A stretch of 16,591 nucleotides of DNA from contig DATACZ010000164.1 of NCBI GenBank assembly GCA_036258795.1, forward strand, positions 1-16,591, given 5' to 3'. Shown here in pieces: positions 7,974 through 13,478 of the stretch (positions are counted from its first letter, which is position 1; the number at the start of each line of letters is the position of its first letter). The DNA is from DATACZ01 sp036258795 (lineage in GTDB: Bacteria > Actinomycetota > CADDZG01 > JAHWKV01). The notes beneath the pieces are model-generated. The model did no database searches. It saw only the letters and a list, made by a program, of their open reading frames with translations, and was not told where the DNA came from. Both the position numbers and the translations under genes were made by a program.

Positions 7974-9589
7974 AAAGTAGCCTCGAGGATTGGTTCCTGA
8001 CTCCCGACGAGCGCGGCAATCCCAGCACGGAGATCGACCGGCGTCGCTTGAACGAAAGCGCCTACACCGAGGGCAATCTGGTGCGGGTGCTCGTGCACGG
8101 GGCCACTTACTTCAAGAGCCTTTACGAGGAGCTGAAGAACTTGGGGCCCGACGACTGGGTTCACTTCACCGACTGGGAGGGCGACCCGGACGAGCAGCTC
8201 GTCGGACCGGGCACGGAGGTCGGCAAGGTCCTGGCCGATCTGGCCAGGCGGCGCGTGCATGTGCGTGGGTTGCTCTGGCGTTCGCACCCCCGCCAAGCGC
8301 ACTTCAGCGAACAACAAAACGTCAAGCTAGTACGTGAGGTAAACGAGGCCGGAGGCGAGATTCTCCTGGACGAGCGCGTCCGCCGGGGCGGCAGTCATCA
8401 CCAGAAGCTGTTCGTGTTGCGCCGGGCTTCAGGCCCCCCAGGGGCCGGCGCCGACGTGGCCTTTGTCGGCGGTATCGACCTGGCCTATGGGCGGCGTGAC
8501 GACGCCAGCCATGAGGGCGACACCCAGGCTGGAAAAATCAACCCCAAGTACGGAGAGCGCCCTCCCTGGCATGACGTCCAGCTCGAGGTTCGCGGACCCG
8601 CAGTAGGCGACTTGGCCCACACCTTCCGGGAACGCTGGGAGGACTCGACCCCGCTCGACCACCGCAACCCTCTAAGGTTTGTGCTTCGACGGCTGACTCG
8701 CCAGCCCCGCCGGCCCGATCCCCTACCTCCGGTTCAAGCTGATCCCTTGCCCCAGGGACCCCACGCCGTTCAGGTCGTGCGGACCTACCCCGCCAAACGG
8801 CCGCCCTATCCTTTCGCTTCAGAGGGTGAGCGGAGCATCGCCCGCGCGTACCTCAAGGCCCTCGACCGGGCTCGCCGGCTCATCTATGTCGAGGACCAAT
8901 ACCTGTGGTCCGAGCTGACCAACCAGGCCTTCGTCGAGGCGCTCCGCAGGTCCCGCGAGCTGCATCTGATCATCGTTGTGCCTCGGTTTCCAGAGCGGGG
9001 CGGAAAGGTAGCCGGGTCGAGCGAGACCATCGGCCGGCTTCAGTTCCTCGATAAGCTCGTGGCTGCCGGGGGCAAACGCGTCGCGGTCTACGATCTTGAG
9101 AACGTCCACGGCACGCCCATCTATATTCACGCCAAGGTTTGTGTCGTCGACGACGTGTGGCTGGAGGTCGGCTCTGACAACATAAACCGCCGGTCCTGGA
9201 CTCACGACTCCGAGCTGTCTTGCGCGATCCTCGACTCCACAGTGGATGGCCGGGAGCCCACCGATCCAGCTGGTCTAGGCGACAAGGCCCGGAGGCTGGC
9301 CCGCGACACCCGGCTCGAGCTCTGGCGAGAGCATCTGGGGCGGCGCGAGGGTGAGGACCACGACCTCATCGACCCGGTCTCAGGCTTCGAGGCCTGGCGC
9401 ACAGCCGCCGGTGCCCTGGACGAGTGGCATCTACAAGGCCGGGAGGGGCCGCGTCCCCCCGGACACGCCAGGTTGCACCGGCCCGAGGCCGTCCCCTGGC
9501 ATTCTCGATGGTGGGCAAAGGCGATTCACAATCAATTCGTGGATCCCGACGGGCGCCCGCGCTCGCTGCGTCGTACGAACCAGATTTAA
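7970..9589 (+). CDS. Phospholipase D-like protein (two HKD domains)
   Basis: 539 residues, cytosolic by sequence (no signal peptide or TM helix). Two PLD half-sites are visible: HKD1 'GGSHHQKLFVLRR' (H144, K146) followed by 'FVGGIDLAYGRRDD', and HKD2 'IHAKVCVVDDVW' (H387, K389, D394) followed by 'GSDNINRRSW'. The first site lacks the usual aspartate (R151 stands there), while the second is canonical. Between them lies 'YVEDQYLWSELTNQAFVEAL', also typical of PLD enzymes. The family cleaves phosphodiester bonds through a phospho-histidine intermediate; phospholipid hydrolysis or transphosphatidylation is the default guess. The GTG start overlaps the cyclase stop by 4 nt, indicating translational coupling and a shared pathway. 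The TAA stop shares TTAA with the stop of the opposing HD gene. Confidence 0.92.
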   Translation: MKSSLEDWFLTPDERGNPSTEIDRRRLNESAYTEGNLVRVLVHGATYFKSLYEELKNLGPDDWVHFTDWEGDPDEQLVGPGTEVGKVLADLARRRVHVRGLLWRSHPRQAHFSEQQNVKLVREVNEAGGEILLDERVRRGGSHHQKLFVLRRASGPPGAGADVAFVGGIDLAYGRRDDASHEGDTQAGKINPKYGERPPWHDVQLEVRGPAVGDLAHTFRERWEDSTPLDHRNPLRFVLRRLTRQPRRPDPLPPVQADPLPQGPHAVQVVRTYPAKRPPYPFASEGERSIARAYLKALDRARRLIYVEDQYLWSELTNQAFVEALRRSRELHLIIVVPRFPERGGKVAGSSETIGRLQFLDKLVAAGGKRVAVYDLENVHGTPIYIHAKVCVVDDVWLEVGSDNINRRSWTHDSELSCAILDSTVDGREPTDPAGLGDKARRLARDTRLELWREHLGRREGEDHDLIDPVSGFEAWRTAAGALDEWHLQGREGPRPPGHARLHRPEAVPWHSRWWAKAIHNQFVDPDGRPRSLRRTNQI

Positions 9590-10161
9590 GAGGACAGCTC
9601 TTTCTGGCCTCTGAGGGCCTCGATGCAGGTCTGGATGTGCTGGGCCTCAAAGGCCGCCAAATCGGAGGCTTCGAATAGCTCGCCAAGCTCGGAGACGCCG
9701 CCGGCAATGTCCTCACGGCTGACATTAGCGGCGAAGGCCTTGTCTTTGAGCTTCTTCTTTACGCTCCTGGGTTCCAGGTCTCCCAATCCGTTCGGACGGA
9801 CCTTGGAGCAGGCCACGATGAAGCCGGCAAGCTCGTCGCACGCATAAAGAACCTTCGATAGTGGCGTGGTCCTGGGCGTCCCACTGTAGTCGGCGTGACC
9901 CAGGATGGCCTCCCTGATCTCTTCATCGACGCCGAGGCGAGCCAGCTCCTGCACTCCCACGAAGGGGTGCTCCTCGCGGCTGGGATGCTTCTCGTAGTCA
10001 AAGTCGTGAAGAAGCCCGCATACCGTCCAATGTTCGACCCGGTCGGGCTCGAGTTTTCGAGCGTAGGCCCCGACGCAGGCGGCCACCGCCTCCATGTGCG
10101 CCCGAAGGGCCTCGCTCTTCACCCACTCGTGCATCAGTGCCCTCGCCTCGTCCACGGTCAT
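9586..10161 (-). CDS. HD-domain phosphohydrolase
   Basis: 191 residues with one HD domain. Putative metal ligands: H22, the H52-D53 pair in 'GLLHDFDYEKHP', H65, H89 in 'AILGHADYSG' and D109 in 'YACDELAGFIVA'. This matches small HD hydrolases of the 'HDIG-domain, YedJ/hypothetical' type that act on nucleotides or phosphate esters; the substrate cannot be read from sequence. The frame extends to a GTG at 10185, but the ATG at 10161 is preferred because a TACACT -10 box lies exactly 7 nt before it with no Shine-Dalgarno, fitting leaderless initiation, and homologues as I recall them start near here. It is divergent from the methyltransferase gene (56 bp) and convergent with the PLD gene, with which it shares a 4-nt stop overlap. 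Confidence 0.9.
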   Translation of the reverse strand: MTVDEARALMHEWVKSEALRAHMEAVAACVGAYARKLEPDRVEHWTVCGLLHDFDYEKHPSREEHPFVGVQELARLGVDEEIREAILGHADYSGTPRTTPLSKVLYACDELAGFIVACSKVRPNGLGDLEPRSVKKKLKDKAFAANVSREDIAGGVSELGELFEASDLAAFEAQHIQTCIEALRGQKELSS

Positions 10162-10168
10162 GGCGGGC

Positions 10169-10174
10169 AGTGTA
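10169..10174 (-). promoter_or_regulatory. -10 box of a likely leaderless promoter for the HD gene
   Basis: On the minus strand TACACT (10174-10169) is followed by exactly 7 nt and then the ATG at 10161. There is no Shine-Dalgarno, so transcription should start at or next to the A of ATG. It also decides against the longer GTG reading. Confidence 0.5.
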
Positions 10175-10204
10175 TCCGGCGCCACTAGCGCACGCAGGGG
10201 GCGG

Positions 10205-10210
10205 TAAAGT
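10205..10210 (+). promoter_or_regulatory. -10 box of a likely leaderless promoter for the MidA-type gene
   Basis: TAAAGT matches TANNNT and ends exactly 7 nt before the ATG at 10218. A purine-rich GGGGGCGG lies too far (13-14 nt) to act as a ribosome site. No good -35 is seen. Its presumed -35 zone overlaps the promoter of the divergent HD gene. Confidence 0.5.
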
Positions 10211-10217
10211 TCAAATC

Positions 10218-11363
10218 ATGACGACTGAAACCGCTTCCTTGCTTGATGAGCTGCGTGAGCGAATTCGCTCTGAGGGGCCGATCACCTTTCGCGATTACAT
10301 GGCGGCCGCGCTCTATCACCCTCGCTTCGGCTATTACGTGAACATAGTGCCGGGGGCCGGCGCCCACTACGCGACCTCTCCCTCGGTCAGTTCCTGGTTT
10401 GGCCGGCTGGTGGCCCAGGAGGTCCGCCGAATGTGGGAGACGCTCGGCCGCCCTAACCCATTCACGGTGGTTGAGGTAGGGGCAGGTCAAGGGGACCTGG
10501 CCGCTCCGGCGATACAGGCAGCCGGGCCCATGCGGGAGGCTCTGCGCTGGCGCTTCATCGAGCCAATGCCTGACGTGAGAAAGCTTCAGCGGCGACATCT
10601 CGCCGACGTCCAAGCCAATTTGGAGTGGGCAGGCAGTTTGGATGAGCTACCTCCGGTCGTTGGCTGCGTCATCGCCAACGAGGTCCTGGACAACTTCCCC
10701 GTGCACGTGCTCCAAGCAGTCCGCGATGGTGAGGTCCAGGAGGTCTACGTGGACCTGTATGGTGGCCGGCTTGTCGAGCGACTAGGCCCACTCTCCGATC
10801 CGGTGCTGGCCGATCCAGCCGGCCGGGCATCCCCCTACCTAAACCCGGGCGATCGGTTCGAGGTTTCTCCCATGTTCGACGAGTGGTGCGGCCAGGCAGC
10901 TCGATGTCTGGAGCACGGGTATCTGCTGGTCATCGACTACGGCGACGAGGAGCCCGACATCTGGAAGTTGGGCCCCAGCGGTGGAATCGCCACCTTCGGC
11001 CCACGTGGCAAAGGACGGATTCCACTCGAAGACCCGGGGACCCAGGATGTGACGGCCGACGTAAACTTCTCAGCTCTGGCTCGCGCCGCCCGAGCGGCCG
11101 GATTCGACCCCAAGCCGCTGATTAATCAAGGTCCCTGGCTGCTGTCGCTGGGACTGGCCGACGTGGCTCACAACTACTTCCGTTCGGCCCAAAAGGTTGC
11201 CGAGAGCGGCGACCATGAGAAGGCAGTAACGCTCATGGCCGAGCGGGCGCAGGTGCTGAAGCTCGCAAAGGAGGGGGGCCTGGGCGAAGCCTGGGTGTTC
11301 CTGGCCGGAAAGGACGCCCCCCTGCCGTGGATCGAGGACCCCGGTCCGTCGGTTACAAGTTAG
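10218..11363 (+). CDS. MidA/NDUFAF7-family SAM-dependent methyltransferase
   Basis: 381 residues. The N-terminal signature 'GPITFRDYMAAALYHPRFGY' (20-39), then 'ATSPSVSSWFG', SAM-binding motif I 'VVEVGAGQGDL' (84-94) and 'IANEVLDNFPVHV' (near 151) identify the MidA (DUF185) family, whose mitochondrial member NDUFAF7 dimethylates a complex I arginine. The role in bacteria is less clear, so methylation of a respiratory subunit is only a hypothesis here. The family usually has 350-400 residues, so this copy is complete. The frame is open upstream to 10137, but the ATG at 10218 is chosen: TAAAGT lies exactly 7 nt before it and there is no ribosome site at a proper distance, which suggests a leaderless message. 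It is divergent from the HD gene. Confidence 0.92.
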   Translation: MTTETASLLDELRERIRSEGPITFRDYMAAALYHPRFGYYVNIVPGAGAHYATSPSVSSWFGRLVAQEVRRMWETLGRPNPFTVVEVGAGQGDLAAPAIQAAGPMREALRWRFIEPMPDVRKLQRRHLADVQANLEWAGSLDELPPVVGCVIANEVLDNFPVHVLQAVRDGEVQEVYVDLYGGRLVERLGPLSDPVLADPAGRASPYLNPGDRFEVSPMFDEWCGQAARCLEHGYLLVIDYGDEEPDIWKLGPSGGIATFGPRGKGRIPLEDPGTQDVTADVNFSALARAARAAGFDPKPLINQGPWLLSLGLADVAHNYFRSAQKVAESGDHEKAVTLMAERAQVLKLAKEGGLGEAWVFLAGKDAPLPWIEDPGPSVTS

Positions 11364-11369
11364 CCAGCC

Positions 11370-11406
11370 GTGTCGTCGAAGGCCTGAAGTTCTAAGCGAC
11401 GAGCAC
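11370..11406 (+). terminator. Possible terminator-like hairpin after the methyltransferase gene
   Basis: Seven nt past the stop, GTGTCGTCG (11370-11378) can pair with CGACGAGCAC (11397-11406), giving nine pairs with one bulge and an 18-nt loop. No U-tract follows, so an intrinsic terminator is only tentative; actinobacterial terminators often lack a strong U-tract. Confidence 0.3.
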
Positions 11407-11478
11407 CACTTAGGCGGCCACCGGCCTCCCGATATCATTGAGGGAACAGCTTGTTGTAGCTTCCTTGGACGGCCCGCC

Positions 11479-11554
11479 GCCCTCGTAGCTCAGTGGATAG
11501 AGCACAGGTTTCCTAAACCTGGTGTCGCAAGTTCGATTCTTGCCGGGGGCGCCA
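11479..11554 (+). tRNA. tRNA-Arg, anticodon CCT (CCA encoded)
   Basis: A complete 76-nt cloverleaf. Acceptor GCCCTCG (11479-11485) pairs with CGGGGGC (11544-11550), including one U-G pair; G11551 is the discriminator and CCA at 11552-11554 is encoded. D arm: GCTC/GAGC around AGTGGATA. Anticodon arm: CAGGT-TTCCTAA-ACCTG, giving CCT at positions 34-36, which reads AGG codons. T arm: GCAAG-TTCGATT-CTTGC. All invariant positions look normal. The 3' end is duplicated at 13019-13038, so this gene is a likely integration target. A secreted-hydrolase gene starts only 38 nt after the CCA. Confidence 0.97.
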
Positions 11555-11556
11555 CC
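11536..11556 (+). repeat. Candidate attL: tRNA-Arg 3' end (repeat copy 1)
   Basis: 21 nt, from the T loop through CCA and two following bases (ATTCTTGCCGGGGG then CGCCACC). It matches copy 2 at 13019-13038 apart from a single missing G. It covers the 3' half of the T arm and the acceptor strand, the usual crossover zone of tRNA-targeting tyrosine integrases. Confidence 0.75.
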
Positions 11557-11592
11557 GAAATCCAAAAAGGCACGAGACACGAGGAGAGACCG

Positions 11593-12471
11593 ATGTTTCG
11601 CACTGCCCTCATCGCCGCATCCCTGCTTCTTGCCAGCGCTGCACGTGGCACCGCGCAGGCCGTCGGCAATCGCGTCAGGGTGAATGGCATGGAGATGTAT
11701 TACGAAGTGTCCGGCACTGGTGATCCGCTGGTCGTGCTGCACGGCGCGTACATGAACATCCCGACCATGGGGGCGATCATCCCCCGGCTCGCGCGGACCC
11801 ACAAGGTCTATGCGGTCGAGTTTCAAGGCCACGGCCGCACCACGGACATCGACCGGCCCATCACGTATCCCAACATGGCGGACGACGTGGCGGAGTTCAT
11901 GAACGCGGTCGGCCTAACGAATGCCGACGTCTTCGGCTATTCCATGGGCGCCCAGGTCGGGATACAGCTGGCCATACGCCACCCGGCAAAGGTGAACAAG
12001 CTCGTCGCGGCCTCGGTCGCGTACGACCTCGAGGGCTGGCAGCCGGAGTTCAAGGATGTCATCCCACAGATGACGGTGGAGATGATGCTGCAGATGCCCT
12101 TCGCCAAGGAGTATCCGAAGCTCGCGGCCAACCCCAAAGGGTTCCCCGAGCTGGCCAGGAAGCTGATCGCGCTCGAGAAGGAGCCGATGGCGTGGGAAAA
12201 CGACGTGAAGGCACTGGAGACTCCAACGCTCATCATCACTGGCGACGCCGACGTCGCGACGCTCGAGCACTCGGTGGCGTTGTTCCGCCTCCTCGGCGGC
12301 GGCGTCATGGGCGACATGGGCAAGCCGCTGCCGGCGTCGCGCCTTGCCGTGCTGCCGGCGACGTCACACACCGCCGTGATCACCCAGACCGATCTGTTGC
12401 ACGCCTTGATCGAGTCGTTCCTTAAAGGGCAGACGCCCAAGGGGTTCTTCGAGGCCTCCGGTGCGCCCTGA
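11593..12471 (+). CDS. Secreted alpha/beta hydrolase (probable island cargo)
   Basis: 292 residues with a Sec signal peptide (basic MFR, hydrophobic 'ALIAASLLLASAA', predicted cut after AQA at 21-23). The mature part is an alpha/beta hydrolase: oxyanion HG at 50-51, nucleophile elbow GYSMG with S117, acid D218 or D220 in 'ITGDAD', and H259 in 'LPATSHTAV'. An esterase/lipase-like or hydrolase role outside the cytoplasm is likely; the substrate is unknown. GAGGAGA lies about 6 nt before the ATG. It starts 38 nt after the tRNA-Arg, leaving little room for its own promoter, so tRNA read-through is possible. The signal peptide style ('LLLASAARGTAQA') and strongly GC-rich codon choice look more like a proteobacterial, acidobacterial or gemmatimonad gene than its neighbours. 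Together with the flanking repeat this suggests transfer (inference). Confidence 0.9.
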   Translation: MFRTALIAASLLLASAARGTAQAVGNRVRVNGMEMYYEVSGTGDPLVVLHGAYMNIPTMGAIIPRLARTHKVYAVEFQGHGRTTDIDRPITYPNMADDVAEFMNAVGLTNADVFGYSMGAQVGIQLAIRHPAKVNKLVAASVAYDLEGWQPEFKDVIPQMTVEMMLQMPFAKEYPKLAANPKGFPELARKLIALEKEPMAWENDVKALETPTLIITGDADVATLEHSVALFRLLGGGVMGDMGKPLPASRLAVLPATSHTAVITQTDLLHALIESFLKGQTPKGFFEASGAP

Positions 12472-12535
12472 CAGCGGCGAAACACCCCTTGTTTATCTAC
12501 AACACGCCGGCAATGACGCTAGGGCTGACCAAACC

Positions 12536-12575
12536 ACCTTCTCCTTAGTCGACGGCGGTCGGCGAGGGGGAAGGT
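12536..12575 (+). other. Inverted repeat downstream of the secreted hydrolase
   Basis: ACCTTCTCC (12536-12544) can pair with GGGGAAGGT (12567-12575), nine pairs including one G-U, around a 22-nt loop. It begins 64 nt after the hydrolase stop. There is no T-run, so termination is only one possibility. The remainder of 12472-12645 has no convincing gene. Confidence 0.35.
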
Positions 12576-12645
12576 TGCGCCTAAGGCAGGGGGAGTAAAC
12601 GGTGGAGCATTGGGCTGCGCATGTCACAGATAGGAAGGCGCTAGT

Positions 12646-12858
12646 GTGAGCCACACGGCTGTTGAGGTTTTCTTACAGGTGGGGTCCGTTATTGCTGCCG
12701 CAGGGGCCTTCGCTATGGTCACAAGGCGCTTTGTTCCTAAGAAAAACCCCAAAGACATATCCTCCGCCATCGACCTATTGGAGTTGGTTGCGCCCTACGT
12801 TCTTGTCGGCGGAATCATCATGCTTTTCGTCGGAGGCGTTGGTTGGCTGGCAAATTAG
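12646..12858 (+). CDS. Small two-helix membrane protein, unknown function
   Basis: 70 residues. The GTG start is supported by AGGAAGG 7 nt upstream (12632-12638). Two hydrophobic helices are visible: about 6-24 ('VEVFLQVGSVIAAAGAFAMV') and about 46-67 ('VAPYVLVGGIIMLFVGGVGW'). They are joined by a basic, polar loop containing RRFVPKKNPKD, which predicts a hairpin topology. I do not recognise the family. It lies inside the tRNA-bounded segment, and its base composition is noticeably lower in GC than that of the hydrolase before it, so the two may not share an origin. A toxin-like, holin-like or structural role cannot be distinguished. Confidence 0.65.
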   Translation: MSHTAVEVFLQVGSVIAAAGAFAMVTRRFVPKKNPKDISSAIDLLELVAPYVLVGGIIMLFVGGVGWLAN

Positions 12859-12860
12859 TG

Positions 12861-12904
12861 TCCCGCCCTCGAACCAAAGCGGGGATACCTTCTGCTAAGC
12901 GGGA
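12861..12904 (+). terminator. Alternative hairpins after the small membrane protein gene
   Basis: TCCCGC at 12861-12866 can pair with GCGGGG at 12879-12884 (one U-G pair) or perfectly with GCGGGA at 12899-12904. It starts 2 nt after the stop codon. No proper U-tract follows, so a terminator role is tentative. Confidence 0.33.
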
Positions 12905-12923
12905 ATAAGCTGCCTTCTATTTA
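12877..12923 (+). repeat. Imperfect short tandem repeat
   Basis: AAGCGGGGATACCTTCT (from 12877) and AAGCGGGAATAAGCTGCCTTCT (from 12898) are two related copies, the second with a 5-nt insert. Probably a local duplication in non-coding DNA. Confidence 0.35.
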
Positions 12924-13057
12924 GCCGGACACCAGCAACGCTCCAATTCGGTTTGCATGAGGTGGATGTAGCCGGATTTGTCCATTTCGATCCTCTTGTC
13001 CAGCCCTTCATTTGAATAATTCTTGCCGGGGCGCCACCAAAGATGTGAGCCGTTCAC
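12917..13057 (-). CDS. Possible small ORF of 46 residues spanning the distal repeat (low confidence)
   Basis: On the minus strand a GTG at 13057 opens 46 codons ending in TAG at 12917-12919. The upstream frame has a stop close by (TAG about 12 nt before), so it cannot be longer. The product is basic and acidic mixed ('NEGLDKRIEMDKSGYIHLMQ'), ending in a Cys/Trp-rich 'ELERCWCPAK'. The composition looks more protein-like than expected for random DNA, but there is only a weak GAGG before the start and no known family. It runs through the duplicated tRNA 3' end, so it could be the tail of an older gene cut by integration, or chance. Besides this ORF, 12859-13172 (314 bp) holds the hairpins, the repeat copy and the palindromes listed separately. 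Confidence 0.25.
   Translation of the reverse strand: MNGSHLWWRPGKNYSNEGLDKRIEMDKSGYIHLMQTELERCWCPAK
13019..13038 (+). repeat. Candidate attR: partial copy of the tRNA-Arg 3' end (repeat copy 2)
   Basis: 20 nt, ATTCTTGCCGGGG followed by CGCCACC, identical to 11536-11556 except for one missing G in the acceptor strand. Sequence to its left does not resemble the tRNA body, so it is not a decayed full tRNA gene. The spacing to copy 1 is 1483 bp. This is the pattern left when an element inserts at a tRNA 3' end and rebuilds it. Confidence 0.7.
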
Positions 13058-13101
13058 CCTCGCATGGTTCTAAGGGCCACTCGCAGCCTGTCCTTCGTGG
13101 G

Positions 13102-13120
13102 GCTAACATCGACTGTTAGC
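13102..13120. promoter_or_regulatory. Perfect inverted repeat upstream of clpS (operator candidate)
   Basis: GCTAACA (13102-13108) and TGTTAGC (13114-13120) form a perfect 7-bp dyad around TCGAC. No T-run follows, so a dimeric repressor or activator site is more likely than a terminator. It lies about 53 bp before the clpS ATG. A second palindrome, CGCCTAGGCG, follows at 13127-13136. Confidence 0.45.
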
Positions 13121-13126
13121 AGTATT

Positions 13127-13136
13127 CGCCTAGGCG
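13127..13136. promoter_or_regulatory. 10-bp perfect palindrome upstream of clpS
   Basis: CGCCTAGGCG is fully self-complementary. Its centre lies about 20 bp from the centre of the GCTAACA/TGTTAGC dyad, close to two helical turns, and it falls close to where the -35 region of the clpS promoter would be. Confidence 0.35.
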
Positions 13137-13159
13137 GAACCGCAGTCGCCGGTTGAGGG

Positions 13160-13165
13160 TACGGT
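13160..13165 (+). promoter_or_regulatory. -10 box of a likely leaderless clpS promoter
   Basis: TACGGT fits the actinobacterial TANNNT -10 and ends exactly 7 nt before the clpS ATG, placing the transcription start at or next to the A of ATG. No good -35 is seen. GAGGGT overlaps it but is 12 nt from the ATG, too far for a normal ribosome site. Confidence 0.5.
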
Positions 13166-13172
13166 TTGGCAT

Positions 13173-13478
13173 ATGAATGCAAAAGCCATTTCTACCGCCC
13201 CCCTCGAGGTGGAGGAGCCCGCCGGAGTCAAGGTTGTCAACCCTGATCTTCCCTGGATGGTCATCGTTTGGAATGACCCCATCAACCTGATGTCCTACGT
13301 GACGTTCGTATTCCAGAAGCTATTCGGTTACAGCAGACAGAAGGCTCATCGATTGATGCTTCAGGTCCACAACGAGGGCAAGGCCGTCGTCTCGAGCGGG
13401 CCAAGGGAGAAGGCTGAGTTCGACACCGCCCGCCTGCACGCGCACGGGCTCTGGGCGACGATGCAGCACGGCGGCTAG
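13173..13478 (+). CDS. clpS: ATP-dependent Clp protease adaptor ClpS
   Basis: 101 residues. The ClpS core (about 26-98) is clear: 'PWMVIVWNDPINLMSYVTFV' and 'KAHRLMLQVHNEGKAVVSSG'. N34, D35 and H66 coincide with the residues that grip N-degrons in characterised ClpS proteins; the Pro after the ND pair is usual in actinobacterial forms. ClpS binds the N-domain of ClpC/ClpA and delivers proteins with destabilising N-terminal residues to ClpCP. The N-terminal 25 residues are a flexible, acidic tail. The ATG at 13173 lacks a Shine-Dalgarno but has TACGGT 7 nt before it (leaderless). The TAG stop overlaps the GTG of the DUF2017 gene by one base, the standard actinobacterial pairing. Confidence 0.96.
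   Translation: MNAKAISTAPLEVEEPAGVKVVNPDLPWMVIVWNDPINLMSYVTFVFQKLFGYSRQKAHRLMLQVHNEGKAVVSSGPREKAEFDTARLHAHGLWATMQHGG

Larger units (their letters stand above)
11555..13018. mobile_element. Small putative genomic island at tRNA-Arg(CCT), no integrase visible
   Basis: The segment between the two copies of the tRNA 3' end holds a secreted alpha/beta hydrolase, a two-helix membrane protein and non-coding DNA. No recombinase, excisionase, replication gene or inverted terminal repeat is seen, so it is at best a remnant or a non-autonomous element mobilised in trans. Boundaries follow the direct repeat. The call is inference from the repeat, the tRNA position and the foreign look of the first gene. 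Confidence 0.5.

Noticed and set aside
10137..10217. Upstream extension of the MidA-type gene
   Set aside because: It would overlap the divergent HD gene and its promoter; the ATG at 10218 fits both the family start and the leaderless layout.
11937..12485. 182-codon minus-strand ORF over the secreted hydrolase
   Set aside because: Ser/Pro-rich shadow of a catalytically complete alpha/beta hydrolase.
13019..13038. A second, degenerate tRNA gene
   Set aside because: Only the 3' end matches; the preceding 60 bases cannot form D or anticodon arms, so a repeat copy is the better reading.
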